Origin: Aggregatibacter kilianii
GTDB lineage: Bacteria; Pseudomonadota; Gammaproteobacteria; Enterobacterales; Pasteurellaceae
Length of the DNA: 64,000 nucleotides
Assembly: GCF_003130255.1 (NCBI RefSeq)
Contig: NZ_NRCN01000001.1
Coordinates: forward strand, 986,501 to 1,050,500
Direction of reading: 5' to 3'
Shown: in pieces, positions 1-13,199 of the stretch
How positions within the stretch are numbered: the first letter of the stretch is position 1
How the letters are laid out: each line of letters begins with the position of its first letter
Notes under the pieces: generated by a model
Seen by the model: the letters and a program-made list of their open reading frames with translations, nothing else
What the model was told of the DNA's origin: nothing
Databases searched by the model: none
Made by a program: the position numbers and the translations under genes

Positions 1-536
1 CACTTTTAGGCAATCGCCCGATTATTGGATTTTGTCCGGGCGCAGAATTTGGCCCAGCAAAACGTTGGCCGCATTATCATTACGCCAAACTGGCGGAAAT
101 GCTGATTGAAAAAGGCTATGCGGTGGAATTATTTGGTTCGCCGAAAGACGTAGAAGCCGGCGAACAAATTCGTAACGCATTGCCTACCGAGCTACAACCG
201 TTTTGTTTGAATTTAGCGGGACAAACAAATTTAAATCAGGCGGTGGATTTAATTGCTCACTGCACAGCGATCGTGAGTAACGACAGTGGTTTAATGCACA
301 TTGCCGCCGCCACCGATCGTCCATTGGTGGCGCTTTACGGCCCAACCAGCCCAACGTATACGCCGCCACTGTCAGATAAAGCCGAAATCATCCGTTTAAT
401 TGAAGGCGATTTGATTAAAGTGCGTAAAAGCACCGACAGTGCAGAAGGATATCATCAAAGTTTGATCGATATTACACCGGAAAAAGTATTGGAAAAATTG
501 ACCGCACTTTTAAGTGACAACAAAATGGGAATATAA
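1..536 (+). CDS. waaF: ADP-heptose--LPS heptosyltransferase II, C-terminal part
   Basis: Open from the left edge (codons start at base 3), so only the last 177 or so residues are present. The protein transfers the second heptose to the inner core of lipopolysaccharide at the inner face of the cytoplasmic membrane. The visible part is the C-terminal Rossmann half of a GT9 glycosyltransferase. It contains the IGFCPGAEFGPAKRWP segment at the start and the family signature SNDSGLMHIAAATDRP, followed by ALYGPTSP, where the sugar nucleotide binds. The neighbouring small membrane gene starts 1 base after the stop codon. WaaC/WaaF are close relatives; the PGAEFGPAKRWP segment favours WaaF. Confidence 0.88.
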   Translation, partial: LLGNRPIIGFCPGAEFGPAKRWPHYHYAKLAEMLIEKGYAVELFGSPKDVEAGEQIRNALPTELQPFCLNLAGQTNLNQAVDLIAHCTAIVSNDSGLMHIAAATDRPLVALYGPTSPTYTPPLSDKAEIIRLIEGDLIKVRKSTDSAEGYHQSLIDITPEKVLEKLTALLSDNKMGI

Positions 537-537
537 A

Positions 538-1098
538 ATGGAAATTACATATCAACCTGTATTAGATAAAAGTTATTCTAAAGTAGCTAGGAAAGTAAGT
601 CGTGATATTTATAAACATAATAAATTTCGTAAGATAATGCATATTGGTGATTTCCTATTGTATTTATTATTTCTGATTCCAAGCTGTTTTATTGCCTTTG
701 TAATGATGGATTGGGCTGAATATTTTTATGGTTATTATGAAAATATTTTGGCTTGTTATGTGGGATATATATTACTTGTCATTTCTCTATTAGCATTTAT
801 ATATGCAGTTTTAATTCGACCTTATTTAAATAATCGAGCAATTCAAAGCCAAGTATTTAATAGAATAGAGCAAGAAAAGACAACCGTACGTATTCAAGAC
901 GATGGGCTGTATATTGGAATAAACACCTGCCAAACTTTGTATAATTATCAGTGTATTCATCACATTGAAAATAAATATGGCTACTTAATAATTCGAATTA
1001 GTACCGGTTTATTTTTAGCCATACCAGACCATGTTTTTAGCGATTCTACACAACGTGATGAATTTAAAGCATTATTGGAAAGCAAGATAGCTCATTAA
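538..1098 (+). CDS. YcxB-like small membrane protein
   Basis: A 186-residue protein with two predicted membrane segments (about residues 39-57 and 71-93), followed by a soluble C-terminal domain of about 90 residues. The arrangement (short N-terminal cytoplasmic part, hairpin of two helices, C-terminal beta-rich domain) resembles the YcxB-like family, whose role is unknown. I chose the ATG at 538, one base after the waaF stop and behind a GGGA, over a GTG at 514 inside waaF. It is clearly more AT-rich than waaF, which hints at a separate origin. A hairpin terminator follows directly. Confidence 0.65.
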   Translation: MEITYQPVLDKSYSKVARKVSRDIYKHNKFRKIMHIGDFLLYLLFLIPSCFIAFVMMDWAEYFYGYYENILACYVGYILLVISLLAFIYAVLIRPYLNNRAIQSQVFNRIEQEKTTVRIQDDGLYIGINTCQTLYNYQCIHHIENKYGYLIIRISTGLFLAIPDHVFSDSTQRDEFKALLESKIAH

Positions 1099-1110
1099 CA
1101 GAAATAAATT

Positions 1111-1136
1111 AGGCACCAACCGGTGCCTATTTTTAT
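1111..1136 (+). terminator. Rho-independent terminator after the waaF/YcxB-like pair
   Basis: A 7-bp perfect stem (AGGCACC / GGTGCCT) with a 4-base loop is followed by ATTTTTA. It sits 12 bases after the stop codon of the YcxB-like gene. Confidence 0.8.
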
Positions 1137-1149
1137 AGAAAGTGGAATA

Positions 1150-1196
1150 TAAAAAACCTTCACCTTAATAACCAGAAAGTTTCTGAGATTAAGGTG
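1150..1196 (-). terminator. Terminator of the atp operon
   Basis: On the minus strand a long hairpin is formed by CACCTTAAT (1161-1169) and ATTAAGGTG (1188-1196). An inner helix CAGAAA/TTTCTG sits within it, and a six-T run follows at 1156-1151. It lies 25 bases past the atpC stop. Confidence 0.8.
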
Positions 1197-1221
1197 CAGA
1201 TTAAAAGTGCGGTCAAAAAAA

Positions 1222-1650
1222 TTAGCGTTTTGATTTCACTAGTTTTTCTGTAAGTTCGTAAGCACGAAGTTTTGCCAATTCTTTAGAAAGTTTAGACATT
1301 AATAATTCATAATCAGCATCATGGTGATGTTGACGAATATTTTCTTCCGCTCGTTTCTTAGCAGCAAGAATTCTCTCGCTATCAAGCTCTTGACCACGAA
1401 TTGCTACATCAGCAAGAACAGTAACAATCGTTGGTTGAACTTCTAAAAAACCACCAGAAACATAGATAACTTGTTCGCTATCATTTTCTAAAGTAAATTT
1501 AACAATACCTGGCTTGATTGCCGTCAATAAAGGGGTGTGCCCTGGTAAAACACCGAGTTCACCCTCAATACCTGTTGCTTGAACACTTTTCACATTACCG
1601 GAAAAGATTTTTTGTTCTGCACTTACGACTGTTAAATTAAATGTTGCCAT
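1222..1650 (-). CDS. atpC: ATP synthase F1 epsilon subunit
   Basis: A 142-residue subunit of the central stalk of F1; it turns with gamma and restrains ATP hydrolysis. The N-terminal beta-sandwich contains the family segment [19 protein letters not shown], and the C-terminal part is the usual two-helix hairpin. The start is set at ATG 1650 (MATFNLTV), which has AGGAG just upstream; a longer frame reaching 1665 would bury that ribosome site. Last gene of the atp operon, 41 bases after atpD. Confidence 0.96.
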   Translation of the reverse strand: MATFNLTVVSAEQKIFSGNVKSVQATGIEGELGVLPGHTPLLTAIKPGIVKFTLENDSEQVIYVSGGFLEVQPTIVTVLADVAIRGQELDSERILAAKKRAEENIRQHHHDADYELLMSKLSKELAKLRAYELTEKLVKSKR

Positions 1651-1691
1651 GTTTTTCTCCTTCAAGTTTGATATGCATCAGCTTGAAGTGA

Positions 1692-3951
<2,260 letters not shown>

Positions 3952-3966
3952 CTTATTTCTCCGTTA

Positions 3967-5508
3967 CTACCAAGCACTATTAGCTTTGAAACTATCTAAA
4001 ATACCTTTTAATGTATCTTTGATTTCATCATTATAGTTACCGGTTTTAGTAAGCTCTTGCATAAACTCGGCATAATTACGATTTGCATAATCTAGAATTG
4101 CGGTTTCAAAACTTGCAATTTTAGATAATTCAACATCGTCTAAATAACCAAATTCAACCGCAAATAACACTACTGCTTGTTCAGCAACAGAAAGCGGAGA
4201 AAATTGTTTTTGTTTCAACAACTCGGTTACTTTTTCACCGTGAGAAAGTTGTTTACGAGTTGCATCATCAAGATCTGAAGCAAACTGAGCAAATGCCGCT
4301 AATTCACGATATTGTGCAAGTGCAGTACGAATACCACCCGCAAGTTTCTTAATAACTTTAGTTTGCGCAGAACCACCCACACGAGAAACAGAAATACCTG
4401 GGTTCACCGCAGGACGAATACCTGAGTTAAACAAGTTAGATTCTAAGAAAATCTGACCATCGGTAATAGAAATTACGTTAGTAGGAACGAATGCAGAAAC
4501 GTCACCCGCTTGAGTTTCAATAATTGGAAGAGCAGTTAAAGAACCTGTTTTTCCTTTTACTTCACCTTTGGTGAATTTTTCTACGTATTCTTCATTTACA
4601 CGAGAAGCACGTTCAAGCAAACGTGAGTGTAAGTAGAACACGTCACCAGGATATGCTTCACGACCTGGCGGACGACGTAATAATAAGGAAATTTGACGAT
4701 AAGCAACCGCTTGTTTAGAAAGATCATCATAAACGATTAATGCATCTTCTCCACGATCACGGAAATATTCACCCATTGCACAACCGGCATAAGGCGCTAA
4801 ATATTGCAATGCTGCAGATTCAGACGCAGACGCAGCAACCACAATAGTATTAGCTAATGCACCATGTTCTTCTAATTTACGTACCACGTTAGCAATTGTT
4901 GATGCTTTTTGACCAATAGCAACATAGATACATTTAATAGCTGAGTTACGTTGGTTAATGATAGCATCAATCGCTAATGCTGTTTTACCGGTTTGACGGT
5001 CACCGATAATCAATTCACGTTGACCACGACCGATTGGTACCATGGAGTCAACCGCTTTATAACCGGTTTGTACAGGTTGATCAACGGATTTACGTTCAAT
5101 TACACCTGGAGCGATAACTTCAACCGGAGAGAAACCGTCATTTTCAATTTCACCTTTACCATCAATTGGTTGACCAAGCGTGTTTACAACACGACCTAAT
5201 AAACCTCGACCAACCGGTACTTCAAGAATACGGCCAGTACATTGAACTTCCATTCCTTCAGCAAGATCTGCATAAGGTCCCATTACCACAGCACCAACAG
5301 AATCTCTTTCTAAGTTTAATGCCATCGCGTAACGATTACCCGGAAGAGCAATCATCTCCCCTTGCATTACTTCGCTTAACCCATGAATACGAATAATACC
5401 ATCGCTTACAGAAACGATTGTACCCGTATTACGCGCTTCACTTTCTACATTAAACTGGGCAATGCGTTTTTTTATTAATTCACTAATTTCAGTTGAATTT
5501 AGTTGCAT
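3967..5508 (-). CDS. atpA: ATP synthase F1 alpha subunit
   Basis: A 513-residue non-catalytic nucleotide-binding subunit of F1. The P-loop GDRQTGKT is at about residue 169, with the later conserved segments [29 protein letters not shown] and the VSRVGGSAQ region. N-terminal beta-barrel, central nucleotide-binding and C-terminal helical domains are all present. Length equals the family norm. It starts 12 bases after atpH stops. Confidence 0.97.
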   Translation of the reverse strand: MQLNSTEISELIKKRIAQFNVESEARNTGTIVSVSDGIIRIHGLSEVMQGEMIALPGNRYAMALNLERDSVGAVVMGPYADLAEGMEVQCTGRILEVPVGRGLLGRVVNTLGQPIDGKGEIENDGFSPVEVIAPGVIERKSVDQPVQTGYKAVDSMVPIGRGQRELIIGDRQTGKTALAIDAIINQRNSAIKCIYVAIGQKASTIANVVRKLEEHGALANTIVVAASASESAALQYLAPYAGCAMGEYFRDRGEDALIVYDDLSKQAVAYRQISLLLRRPPGREAYPGDVFYLHSRLLERASRVNEEYVEKFTKGEVKGKTGSLTALPIIETQAGDVSAFVPTNVISITDGQIFLESNLFNSGIRPAVNPGISVSRVGGSAQTKVIKKLAGGIRTALAQYRELAAFAQFASDLDDATRKQLSHGEKVTELLKQKQFSPLSVAEQAVVLFAVEFGYLDDVELSKIASFETAILDYANRNYAEFMQELTKTGNYNDEIKDTLKGILDSFKANSAW

Positions 5509-5520
5509 TTTCTAATCCTC

Positions 5521-6069
5521 TTATAATTGCAACTCATTTGCTAAACGGGCAAGTTGTCCACGACTACTTCCGTCAATCACAAAATCTTCTGTACGAATGA
5601 TAACGCCGGCAATCAGCGTCTTATCAACGTTGCAATTTAACTTAACTTTCTGAGCTAATCTTTTTTCCATTGCGGCAGCAATTTTTTCTTGTTGCGCGAC
5701 ACTTAATGGTTGAGCCGAAGTGACTTGAACTTCCGTAATAGCCTGATGTTCTTCAACATAGCGTTGAAACTCTTTTAAAACTGCCGGAAGCACAGTTAAA
5801 CGCTTATTTTCAGCCATTAACCGAACTAAGTTTTGCCCATATTGATCTAATTGTTCGCCACAAATTGAAATCACCGTGTCTGCTAATTTTTGTGCGGAAA
5901 ATGATCCTGTTAAGAAAGCCTGCATGGTTTCGTTTTTTACCACTTCAGCAAGAAAACCCAACATTTTATTCCATTTTTCCACCGCACTTTTATCAGATGA
6001 ACTCTGTTCTACGGCAAAATCAAATGCTGCTTTAGCATAAGGGCGAGCTATGGTAGTTAATTCTGACAT
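5521..6069 (-). CDS. atpH: ATP synthase F1 delta subunit
   Basis: A 182-residue peripheral-stalk protein (OSCP homologue) joining subunit b to the top of F1. The N-terminal six-helix bundle begins [15 protein letters not shown], and the C-terminal part has the typical sequence [20 protein letters not shown]. The start is set to ATG 6069 ([14 protein letters not shown]) with GGTTGAG upstream; the nine-codon extension to 6096 overlaps atpF and matches nothing in the family. Confidence 0.95.
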   Translation of the reverse strand: MSELTTIARPYAKAAFDFAVEQSSSDKSAVEKWNKMLGFLAEVVKNETMQAFLTGSFSAQKLADTVISICGEQLDQYGQNLVRLMAENKRLTVLPAVLKEFQRYVEEHQAITEVQVTSAQPLSVAQQEKIAAAMEKRLAQKVKLNCNVDKTLIAGVIIRTEDFVIDGSSRGQLARLANELQL

Positions 6070-6082
6070 AAGCTCAACCTTC

Positions 6083-6553
6083 TTATAGTTCTGCAACTAG
6101 TTTATCTATGATGTCATTGTTGGCTGCTTCATCCACAGTACGCCCAACAATTTTTTCTGCGCCGGCAATCGCTAAAGAGGCGACTTTCACACGTAATTCT
6201 TCTTGAACGCGTTTACGCTCGGCTTCCACTTCGGCATAACCTTGCTCAATAATTTTCGCTTTTAGCTCTTCTGCTTCTATCTTCACTTCGTCTAGCACTT
6301 CATTACGACGTCTATTGGCAGCATCTAAAATTTCTTGTGCTTTAATTTTAGCGTTAGAAATTTCTTGCTCAGCAAGCGCTTTGTTATCCGCTTGCTCTTT
6401 TTTAGCTTCTTCTGCCGAAGCTAAAGCGTTCGCAATTTGGCTTTGACGTGTTTCAATCGCATTAATAATTGGTGGCCAAACAAATTTCATGCAGAACCAC
6501 ACGAAAATTGCAAATGCAATAAGTTGACCAATCAATGTTGCATTTAAATTCAC
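6083..6553 (-). CDS. atpF: ATP synthase Fo b subunit
   Basis: A 156-residue peripheral-stalk subunit. One N-terminal membrane helix ([20 protein letters not shown], residues 7-26) is followed by a long charged, alanine-rich helix that forms a right-handed dimeric coiled coil. The length matches the Escherichia coli protein (156 residues). It lies between atpE and atpH in standard order, about 50 bases after atpE. Confidence 0.96.
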   Translation of the reverse strand: MNLNATLIGQLIAFAIFVWFCMKFVWPPIINAIETRQSQIANALASAEEAKKEQADNKALAEQEISNAKIKAQEILDAANRRRNEVLDEVKIEAEELKAKIIEQGYAEVEAERKRVQEELRVKVASLAIAGAEKIVGRTVDEAANNDIIDKLVAEL

Positions 6554-6602
6554 AACGTCCTCCTTACTATGCTTGTTTTACGTTGATAAGCAAATAAGGC
6601 AA

Positions 6603-6875
<273 letters not shown>

Positions 6876-6907
6876 TTAAGTTTAGCCCTAGAGCCGGTTA
6901 ATAAAAA

Positions 6908-7726
<819 letters not shown>

Positions 7727-8101
7727 TTAAGACCTGTTTAGCAAAAATGGAACCAAATTATTCAACACTAATGCCATAAAAAAACCTGTAAAAAACAAAA
7801 AAAACTGACTCACGCCTAACCACTTGAAAGATACCACAATAAAAAGAATTGTTAGTATAAACTTTATCGCTTCACCACGATAAAGTGCGGTCAGTTTTGT
7901 TGATAAATTCTGTTTACGATAAAAAATAAGGTAAATAAATGCACAAAAAGGCAAAAAAGCACTAAAAAATCCAAGACAAAAATCAACCGCACTTTTCCAT
8001 TGCCAAATGGACATTAACGCACCAAAAATGAGGATAAATCCCATTTCAAGCAATATAGCTTTTTGATAACGTTTTTTAGCTTGCGTTAGAACCTGAGACA
8101 T
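7727..8101 (-). CDS. atpI: ATP synthase accessory protein AtpI
   Basis: A 124-residue protein with four predicted membrane helices. AtpI proteins help c-ring assembly and may be linked to magnesium uptake in other bacteria. First gene of the atp operon, 30 bases ahead of atpB. Start ATG 8101 (MSQVLTQAKKRYQKA) fits the family's short basic N-terminus; no strong ribosome site is visible, which is usual for this weakly made protein. Confidence 0.85.
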   Translation of the reverse strand: MSQVLTQAKKRYQKAILLEMGFILIFGALMSIWQWKSAVDFCLGFFSAFLPFCAFIYLIFYRKQNLSTKLTALYRGEAIKFILTILFIVVSFKWLGVSQFFLFFTGFFMALVLNNLVPFLLNRS

Positions 8102-8133
8102 TACTTTATTTTTAAAACACAAAAAACGTTTTA

Positions 8134-8161
8134 ATTATACCTTTGCAGAAAACAGTTTCAA
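8134..8161 (-). promoter_or_regulatory. Sigma-70 promoter of the atp operon
   Basis: On the minus strand TTGAAA (8161-8156) and a consensus TATAAT (8139-8134) are separated by 16 bases. The -10 ends 33 bases before the atpI start codon. Near-perfect match to the sigma-70 consensus. Confidence 0.75.
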
Positions 8162-8229
8162 CTTAAAAAAACATAAAAAATGTTAAATAAATTACACTTT
8201 TAAAAAAATGTTTAACAAAAATGTAAACT

Positions 8230-8862
8230 TTATTTCAAAATGACCAAATGCCGTTCCCCAACAAGCTCGGGAACATTAAGTTTTATAACCTCTTTTATGG
8301 CGAATTTACTGTCTAATTCTTGTACTTCTTCATCACGAAAAAGCCCTTTTAGCGCATAAAATAGTCCGTTTTCCGTAGGCAAATGACTGCACCAATCTGT
8401 CATATCTTTAAGAGAAGCAAAAGCTCGACTTAACACGCCATCAAATTGATGATCGGGTTGATATTCTTCCACCCGCTTAAGTACCGGTTCTACATTAGTT
8501 AGTCCTAGCTCACGCACCGCATGTCGAATAAAACTAATGCGCTTACCGAGACTATCTAGCAGTACAAAATGTTTATCCGGATTAATAATGGCTAATGGCA
8601 AGCCCGGTAAGCCCGGACCTGTACCCACATCAATAAAACGATCACCTTGTAAATAAGGGCTAACCACAATACTGTCTAAAATATGTTTAACCAACATTTC
8701 CTGTGGATCACGCACAGAAGTCAGGTTATATGCTTTATTCCATTTATTGAGCAATGAAACTAACTTAACTAATTGTTGTTGCTGTTGTTCTGTAACAGAA
8801 AGTGCGGTCTGTTTTAATAATGTTTTTAGTTTATCTGCCAGCTGCATATCAAGGTTAGCCAT
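8230..8862 (-). CDS. rsmG: 16S rRNA (guanine-527-N7) methyltransferase
   Basis: A 210-residue SAM-dependent methyltransferase (formerly GidB) that methylates G527 of 16S rRNA. The SAM-binding motif [19 protein letters not shown] is near residue 75, and the surrounding sequence [14 protein letters not shown] is family-typical. Its start overlaps the stop of mnmG by one base, so the pair is co-translated. About 130 bases with the atp promoter separate it from atpI. Confidence 0.95.
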   Translation of the reverse strand: MANLDMQLADKLKTLLKQTALSVTEQQQQQLVKLVSLLNKWNKAYNLTSVRDPQEMLVKHILDSIVVSPYLQGDRFIDVGTGPGLPGLPLAIINPDKHFVLLDSLGKRISFIRHAVRELGLTNVEPVLKRVEEYQPDHQFDGVLSRAFASLKDMTDWCSHLPTENGLFYALKGLFRDEEVQELDSKFAIKEVIKLNVPELVGERHLVILK

Positions 8863-10751
8863 TATTCACCCCGCTTTAACATGCCTTGTTTTTTTAAGTT
8901 TACTAAAATAATGGAAATGGCTGCCGGCGTAATACCGGAAATACGACTGGCTTGTCCGATAGATACCGGACGATGTTGTTCCAGTTTGATACGAACTTCG
9001 TTAGATAATCCCGCAACTTTGGAATAATCAAAATGTGGCGGAATTGCCGTATTTTCATGGCGTTTTTGCTTTTCGATTTCTTCTTGCTGATGTTCGATGT
9101 AACCTTGATATTTAATGGCAATTTCCACTTGTTCAATAGCTTCTTTATCGGCCATCGGCGGTTGAAACGGCGTAAGTGCGGTCAAAATTTGATAATTTAT
9201 TTCCGGACGACGCAATAAATCTTCACCACTGGCTTCACGCACTAACGGACTGCCCAATACTTGGTTGGCTTCTTCTAAATGTTCTGAACGCGGATGTAAC
9301 CAAATACTGCGCAAACGCTGACGTTCTTGTTCAATATTTTCCATTTTCTGATTGAAACGTGCCCAGCGTGCTTCATCAATTAACCCTAATTCATGGGCAA
9401 TCGGTGTCAAACGAATGTCGGCATTATCTTCACGCAATAACAAACGATATTCAGCTCGGGACGTGAATACGCGATAAGGTTCTTTGGTGCCAAGCGTGCA
9501 AAGATCATCCACCAATACGCCCATGTAAGCCTGATCACGACGTGGGAACCAAGCCTCTTTTTCTTGCACATAAAGACCGGCGTTAATTCCCGCTAACAAA
9601 CCTTGAGAGGCGGCCTCTTCATAACCAGTAGTACCGTTAATTTGACCGGCAAAGAATAAACCTTGAATGGATTTGGTTTCTAACGTTGGTTTTAAATCGC
9701 GCGGATCAAAATAATCATATTCGATAGCGTAGCCCGGTTTGATAATACGGGCATTTTCCAAACCTTTCATGGAATTAACGATTCCCATTTGCACGTCAAA
9801 TGGTAGGCTGGTAGAAATTCCATTCGGGTAAATTTCATTTGTGGTTAAGCCTTCCGGTTCCAAATAAATTTGATGAGAATTGCGATCGGCGAAACGCATC
9901 ACTTTATCTTCAATGGACGGGCAATAACGTGGACCGATCCCTTCGATCACTCCCGTGTACATTGGGCTACGATCTAAATTATTACGGATCACTTCATGGG
10001 TTTTTTCATTGGTATGCGTAATAAAACAAGGAATTTGACGAGGATGCTGATCAACCGATCCCATGAAAGAAAATACCGGCAACTCTGCATCGCCATGCTG
10101 TTCGGCAAGCACGGAAAAATCAATAGTGCGTGCATCAATGCGTGGCGGCGTACCGGTTTTTAAGCGATCCACCCGTAAGTTCAAATCGCGTAAACGTTGC
10201 GCTAACGTAATGGAAGCAGGATCACCGGCGCGTCCACCGATGTAATTTTCTAAACCAATGTGGATCTTGCCGTCTAAAAATGTACCTGCAGTTAAAATCA
10301 CCGATTTCGCATGAAATTTCAGCCCCATTTTCGTCACGACACCAGTAGCACGATCCTGCTCAATTAAAATATCGCTGACTTCTTGTTGGAAAATATCTAA
10401 ATTCGGTTGATTTTCAAGGGCAATGCGAACTGCCTGACGATATAACACACGGTCTGCTTGCGCACGGGTAGCCCGTACGGCCGGGCCTTTGCTACTGTTT
10501 AAGGTACGAAATTGAATACCGGCCTGATCCGCAGCTGTCGCCATTAAACCGCCCATGGCATCAATTTCTCTAACCAAATGGCCTTTTCCTATCCCACCAA
10601 TTGCAGGATTACAAGACATTTGTCCTAACGTATCCACATTATGTGTAAGTAACAGGGTTTTTAATCCCATACGGGCAGGCGCAAGCGCAGCTTCGGTTCC
10701 TGCATGGCCGCCACCAATGACAATGACGTCATAAGTATCCATATAAAACAT
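8862..10751 (-). CDS. mnmG: tRNA uridine-5-carboxymethylaminomethyl modification enzyme, FAD subunit
   Basis: A 629-residue FAD protein that, with MnmE, modifies the wobble uridine of several tRNAs. The dinucleotide-binding motif [16 protein letters not shown] starts at residue 9, with the conserved [13 protein letters not shown] segment near residue 48. The C-terminal helical tRNA/MnmE-binding domain ends [19 protein letters not shown]. Full family length. I kept the first ATG (10751), preceded by GAGA at a 12-base distance. It reads away from oriC, the conserved gidA position. Confidence 0.96.
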   Translation of the reverse strand: MFYMDTYDVIVIGGGHAGTEAALAPARMGLKTLLLTHNVDTLGQMSCNPAIGGIGKGHLVREIDAMGGLMATAADQAGIQFRTLNSSKGPAVRATRAQADRVLYRQAVRIALENQPNLDIFQQEVSDILIEQDRATGVVTKMGLKFHAKSVILTAGTFLDGKIHIGLENYIGGRAGDPASITLAQRLRDLNLRVDRLKTGTPPRIDARTIDFSVLAEQHGDAELPVFSFMGSVDQHPRQIPCFITHTNEKTHEVIRNNLDRSPMYTGVIEGIGPRYCPSIEDKVMRFADRNSHQIYLEPEGLTTNEIYPNGISTSLPFDVQMGIVNSMKGLENARIIKPGYAIEYDYFDPRDLKPTLETKSIQGLFFAGQINGTTGYEEAASQGLLAGINAGLYVQEKEAWFPRRDQAYMGVLVDDLCTLGTKEPYRVFTSRAEYRLLLREDNADIRLTPIAHELGLIDEARWARFNQKMENIEQERQRLRSIWLHPRSEHLEEANQVLGSPLVREASGEDLLRRPEINYQILTALTPFQPPMADKEAIEQVEIAIKYQGYIEHQQEEIEKQKRHENTAIPPHFDYSKVAGLSNEVRIKLEQHRPVSIGQASRISGITPAAISIILVNLKKQGMLKRGE

Positions 10752-10769
10752 AATAATATTTATCTCTGA

Positions 10770-11160
10770 TGTACTGATCTAATGCAAAAGAGATCCCTTG
10801 ATCCCTTAAAAAAAATTGCTTGCTATTTTACTGAAAAACGAAGGGGCTTGAAAGATAAGATTGTGAGAATTGATGGCAAGGATCAATGTGAAGGATCCCT
10901 GTTTAATAAGTTATAAGATCTTTATATATAAATAAGTTTATTATTACTATTATTAAGATCCTGTTTTATTCTGAATAAGATCCTTTTTTATAATGAAATG
11001 AAAGAGATAGATTATAGATCAAACTGTTAAGATCTTACCGATCCTATACCTTAATTCCTGTGTATAACTTCGTTAGTTATCCACATAATAGCAATATATC
11101 AAAGTTGTTATAGTGATAAAAACAGATTTTTAACAGTTTTTATCTAAAGTTATACACAGG
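10770..11160. other. oriC: Chromosomal replication origin oriC
   Basis: The 471-base gap between mnmG and mioC holds eleven GATC (Dam) sites in 268 bases (10776-11043). Three AT-rich 13-mers beginning GATC are at 10917, 10957 and 10979: GATCTTTATATAT, GATCCTGTTTTAT and GATCCTTTTTTAT. Three DnaA boxes follow: TGTGTATAA at 11059-11067 (reverse), TTATCCACA at 11077-11085 and TTATACACA at 11150-11158. The 13-mers lie on the mnmG side and the boxes on the mioC side, as in Escherichia coli. Weaker boxes, IHF and Fis sites probably exist but I cannot place them with confidence. Confidence 0.93.
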
Positions 11161-11222
11161 AATAAATTGATAAGTTTGATTAAATTTTCATCGTAAAAAA
11201 GGTTTTTATTAAGAAGATGGGA

Positions 11223-11666
11223 CTAAATTTTTTGTATGAAGGCGGGTAACCAATCTTCTGCACATTGATCATGGTCGGTGTCATTTAACACATCAATGCG
11301 TAAAGCATCGGCAATTTTGACCGCACTTTTGGCTTGTAATGTTTCTTCCACGGTATCCACGGCAAAACAGAATGTGTCGTAATCGGAATTTCCTAAACCT
11401 ATCACGGCAAATCTTAAATCTGAAAGATCCATATTGTTGTCTTTCAGCATTTCAAATAACGGTTTTAAATTATCCGGTAATTCCCCTGCGCCATGGGTGG
11501 AGGTGACAACTAACCATAATTTTTCGTTGATAACATCGTCTAATGCCGGACCATGATGTAATTCGGTAGAAAAGCCTTGTTGTTGTAATACGCTTTCTAA
11601 GTGTTCGGCAACATATTCGGCACTGCCTAAGGTGCTACCTGTAATTAGGCAAATTTTAGGTTGCAT
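11223..11666 (-). CDS. mioC: Flavodoxin-like protein MioC
   Basis: A 147-residue FMN protein of the flavodoxin fold. The phosphate loop [16 protein letters not shown] is at residues 9-24, followed by [11 protein letters not shown] and [13 protein letters not shown], which contact the flavin. In E. coli MioC is linked to biotin synthesis and its transcription runs into oriC; here the gene also points into the origin. No terminator is visible between mioC and oriC. Confidence 0.93.
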   Translation of the reverse strand: MQPKICLITGSTLGSAEYVAEHLESVLQQQGFSTELHHGPALDDVINEKLWLVVTSTHGAGELPDNLKPLFEMLKDNNMDLSDLRFAVIGLGNSDYDTFCFAVDTVEETLQAKSAVKIADALRIDVLNDTDHDQCAEDWLPAFIQKI

Positions 11667-11675
11667 TTTTTCTCC

Positions 11676-11705
11676 TAAAAAGAAGGCTTAGATTAACTAA
11701 GCCTT
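11676..11705 (-). terminator. Terminator downstream of zapB
   Basis: AAGGCTTAG (11683-11691) pairs with CTAAGCCTT (11697-11705). Reading on the minus strand the stem is followed by CTTTTTAGG. It lies just after the zapB stop and before mioC, so the two genes are separate transcripts at least in part. Confidence 0.7.
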
Positions 11706-11722
11706 TGTTTAATAATATGTAA

Positions 11723-11941
11723 TTAGATGCTATCGGTGATGCCTAAAAGTGAACGTAAACGCTCCTGGATATTTTGGTGTTCACCTCTTAATTGTTCGTT
11801 TTCACCGCGTAATGCATCATTTTCTTGTTGTGCTCTGCCGTTTTTATCTCTTAATTCATCCACTTCCAATTGAAGGAGTTGAATGGTCTCAACAGCTTGT
11901 TTAATCTTGTGTTCTAACTGATCTAAAACTTCTAATGACAT
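11723..11941 (-). CDS. zapB: Cell division protein ZapB
   Basis: A 72-residue, almost entirely coiled-coil protein (heptads run from LDQLEHKIKQAVETIQLL to the C-terminus). ZapB links the Z ring, via ZapA, to the chromosome terminus protein MatP. Length and the MSLEVLDQLEHKIKQAV start agree with the family. It is divergent from glpX, as in many Pasteurellaceae. Confidence 0.9.
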   Translation of the reverse strand: MSLEVLDQLEHKIKQAVETIQLLQLEVDELRDKNGRAQQENDALRGENEQLRGEHQNIQERLRSLLGITDSI

Positions 11942-12075
11942 AGTGATTTCCTCTAAAACAAATGGATAAAAGTGTGGGTTATTCTACATAGTTAATCCGC
12001 TTTGTTAAAGTAAAGAATCAAATTATCTGTGAATTCGTGATTGTTGGTTAAAAATTTCTTTGTGTTTTTTCTATA

Positions 12076-12087
12076 GCAAACGTTTGC
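12076..12087. promoter_or_regulatory. PurR-type operator upstream of glpX
   Basis: GCAAACGTTTGC is a perfect 12-base palindrome equal to the core of the PurR box, 52 bases ahead of glpX. A LacI/GalR-family regulator other than PurR could use the same core. Confidence 0.5.
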
Positions 12088-12139
12088 TTAGTGATAGAAT
12101 AAGCCGATTTTTTTACTTCTCATTTTTAAGGATTATGCC

Positions 12140-13153
12140 ATGAACAGATCATTAGCCATTGAATTTTCAAGAGTAACCGAAGTTGCTGCCCTTGCCGGGT
12201 TTGCTTGGTTGGGACGTGGGGATAAAAATTCGGCTGATGATGCTGCCGTGAAAGCCATGCGTTATATGCTAAATTTGATTCATATGGATGCAGAAATCGT
12301 GATTGGCGAAGGCGAAATTGACCAAGCGCCGATGTTATATATTGGCGAAAAACTAGGTTCAGGTATGGGGGAATTAGTATCTATTGCCGTGGATCCCATT
12401 GATGGTACGCGTATGACGGCAATGGGACAAGCCAATGCCATTTCCGTATTGGCGGCGGGTGGTAAAAATACCTTTTTGAAAGCGCCGGACATGTATATGG
12501 AAAAATTGGTGGTTGGTCCGGAGGCAAAAGGTATTGTTGATTTGAATTTGCCACTTGAACAAAATTTGCGCCGCGTCGCCTCGAAGTTAGGCAAACTGTT
12601 ATCCGATTTAACGGTGATGATTTTAGATAAACCCCGTCATGAAGCGGTGATTGAAAAAATGCACGAGTTAGGCGTGCGGGTGTTTACCATTTCTGATGGT
12701 GATATAGCGGCCTCTGTGTTATGTTGCTTGCCGGAAGCGGAAATTGACATGGTTTATGGCATTGGCGGTGCGCCGGAAGGGGTTGTGGCGGCAGCGGCTA
12801 TTCGTGCCTTAGGTGGTGATATGCAATCCCGTCTATTACTGCGAGATCAGGTAAAAGGCGATACGCCGGAAAATAATGTGTTGGCCGCAGAAGAAATTCG
12901 CCGTTGTGCAGACATGGGTGTGGAAGTGAATACCGTATTACAATTAGAACAGTTGGTGCGGGATGACAATTTGGTGTTTGCCGCCACCGGGATTACTAAC
13001 GGTGATTTATTAAAAGGTGTTCACCGTAAAGGCAATTTAGCTACCACGGAAACCTTATTAATTCGTGGAAAATCCAGAACCATTCGTCGCATTCAATCTA
13101 CCCATTATTTAGACCGAAAAGACACCGCACTTTCCCGTTTAATTAAAGCTTAA
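12140..13153 (+). CDS. glpX: Class II fructose-1,6-bisphosphatase GlpX
   Basis: A 337-residue metal-dependent phosphatase of gluconeogenesis, removing the C1 phosphate of fructose 1,6-bisphosphate. The metal and phosphate site motifs are visible: GEGEIDQAPMLYIGE near residue 56 and DPIDGTRM near residue 86. The start ATG 12140 has AAGGA 8 bases upstream. It is divergent from zapB and has a GCAAACGTTTGC operator-like palindrome in its promoter region. A bidirectional hairpin follows the stop. Confidence 0.95.
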   Translation: MNRSLAIEFSRVTEVAALAGFAWLGRGDKNSADDAAVKAMRYMLNLIHMDAEIVIGEGEIDQAPMLYIGEKLGSGMGELVSIAVDPIDGTRMTAMGQANAISVLAAGGKNTFLKAPDMYMEKLVVGPEAKGIVDLNLPLEQNLRRVASKLGKLLSDLTVMILDKPRHEAVIEKMHELGVRVFTISDGDIAASVLCCLPEAEIDMVYGIGGAPEGVVAAAAIRALGGDMQSRLLLRDQVKGDTPENNVLAAEEIRRCADMGVEVNTVLQLEQLVRDDNLVFAATGITNGDLLKGVHRKGNLATTETLLIRGKSRTIRRIQSTHYLDRKDTALSRLIKA

Positions 13154-13159
13154 GTCCAA

Positions 13160-13192
13160 AAATAAAGCCGGTTATGTAAACCGGCTTATTTA
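13160..13192. terminator. Bidirectional terminator between glpX and the lipoprotein gene
   Basis: AAGCCGGTT (13165-13173) pairs with AACCGGCTT (13179-13187). ATTTAT follows on the plus strand and TATTTTTGG on the minus strand. It separates two convergent genes and can serve both. Confidence 0.7.
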
Positions 13193-13199
13193 TATATGA

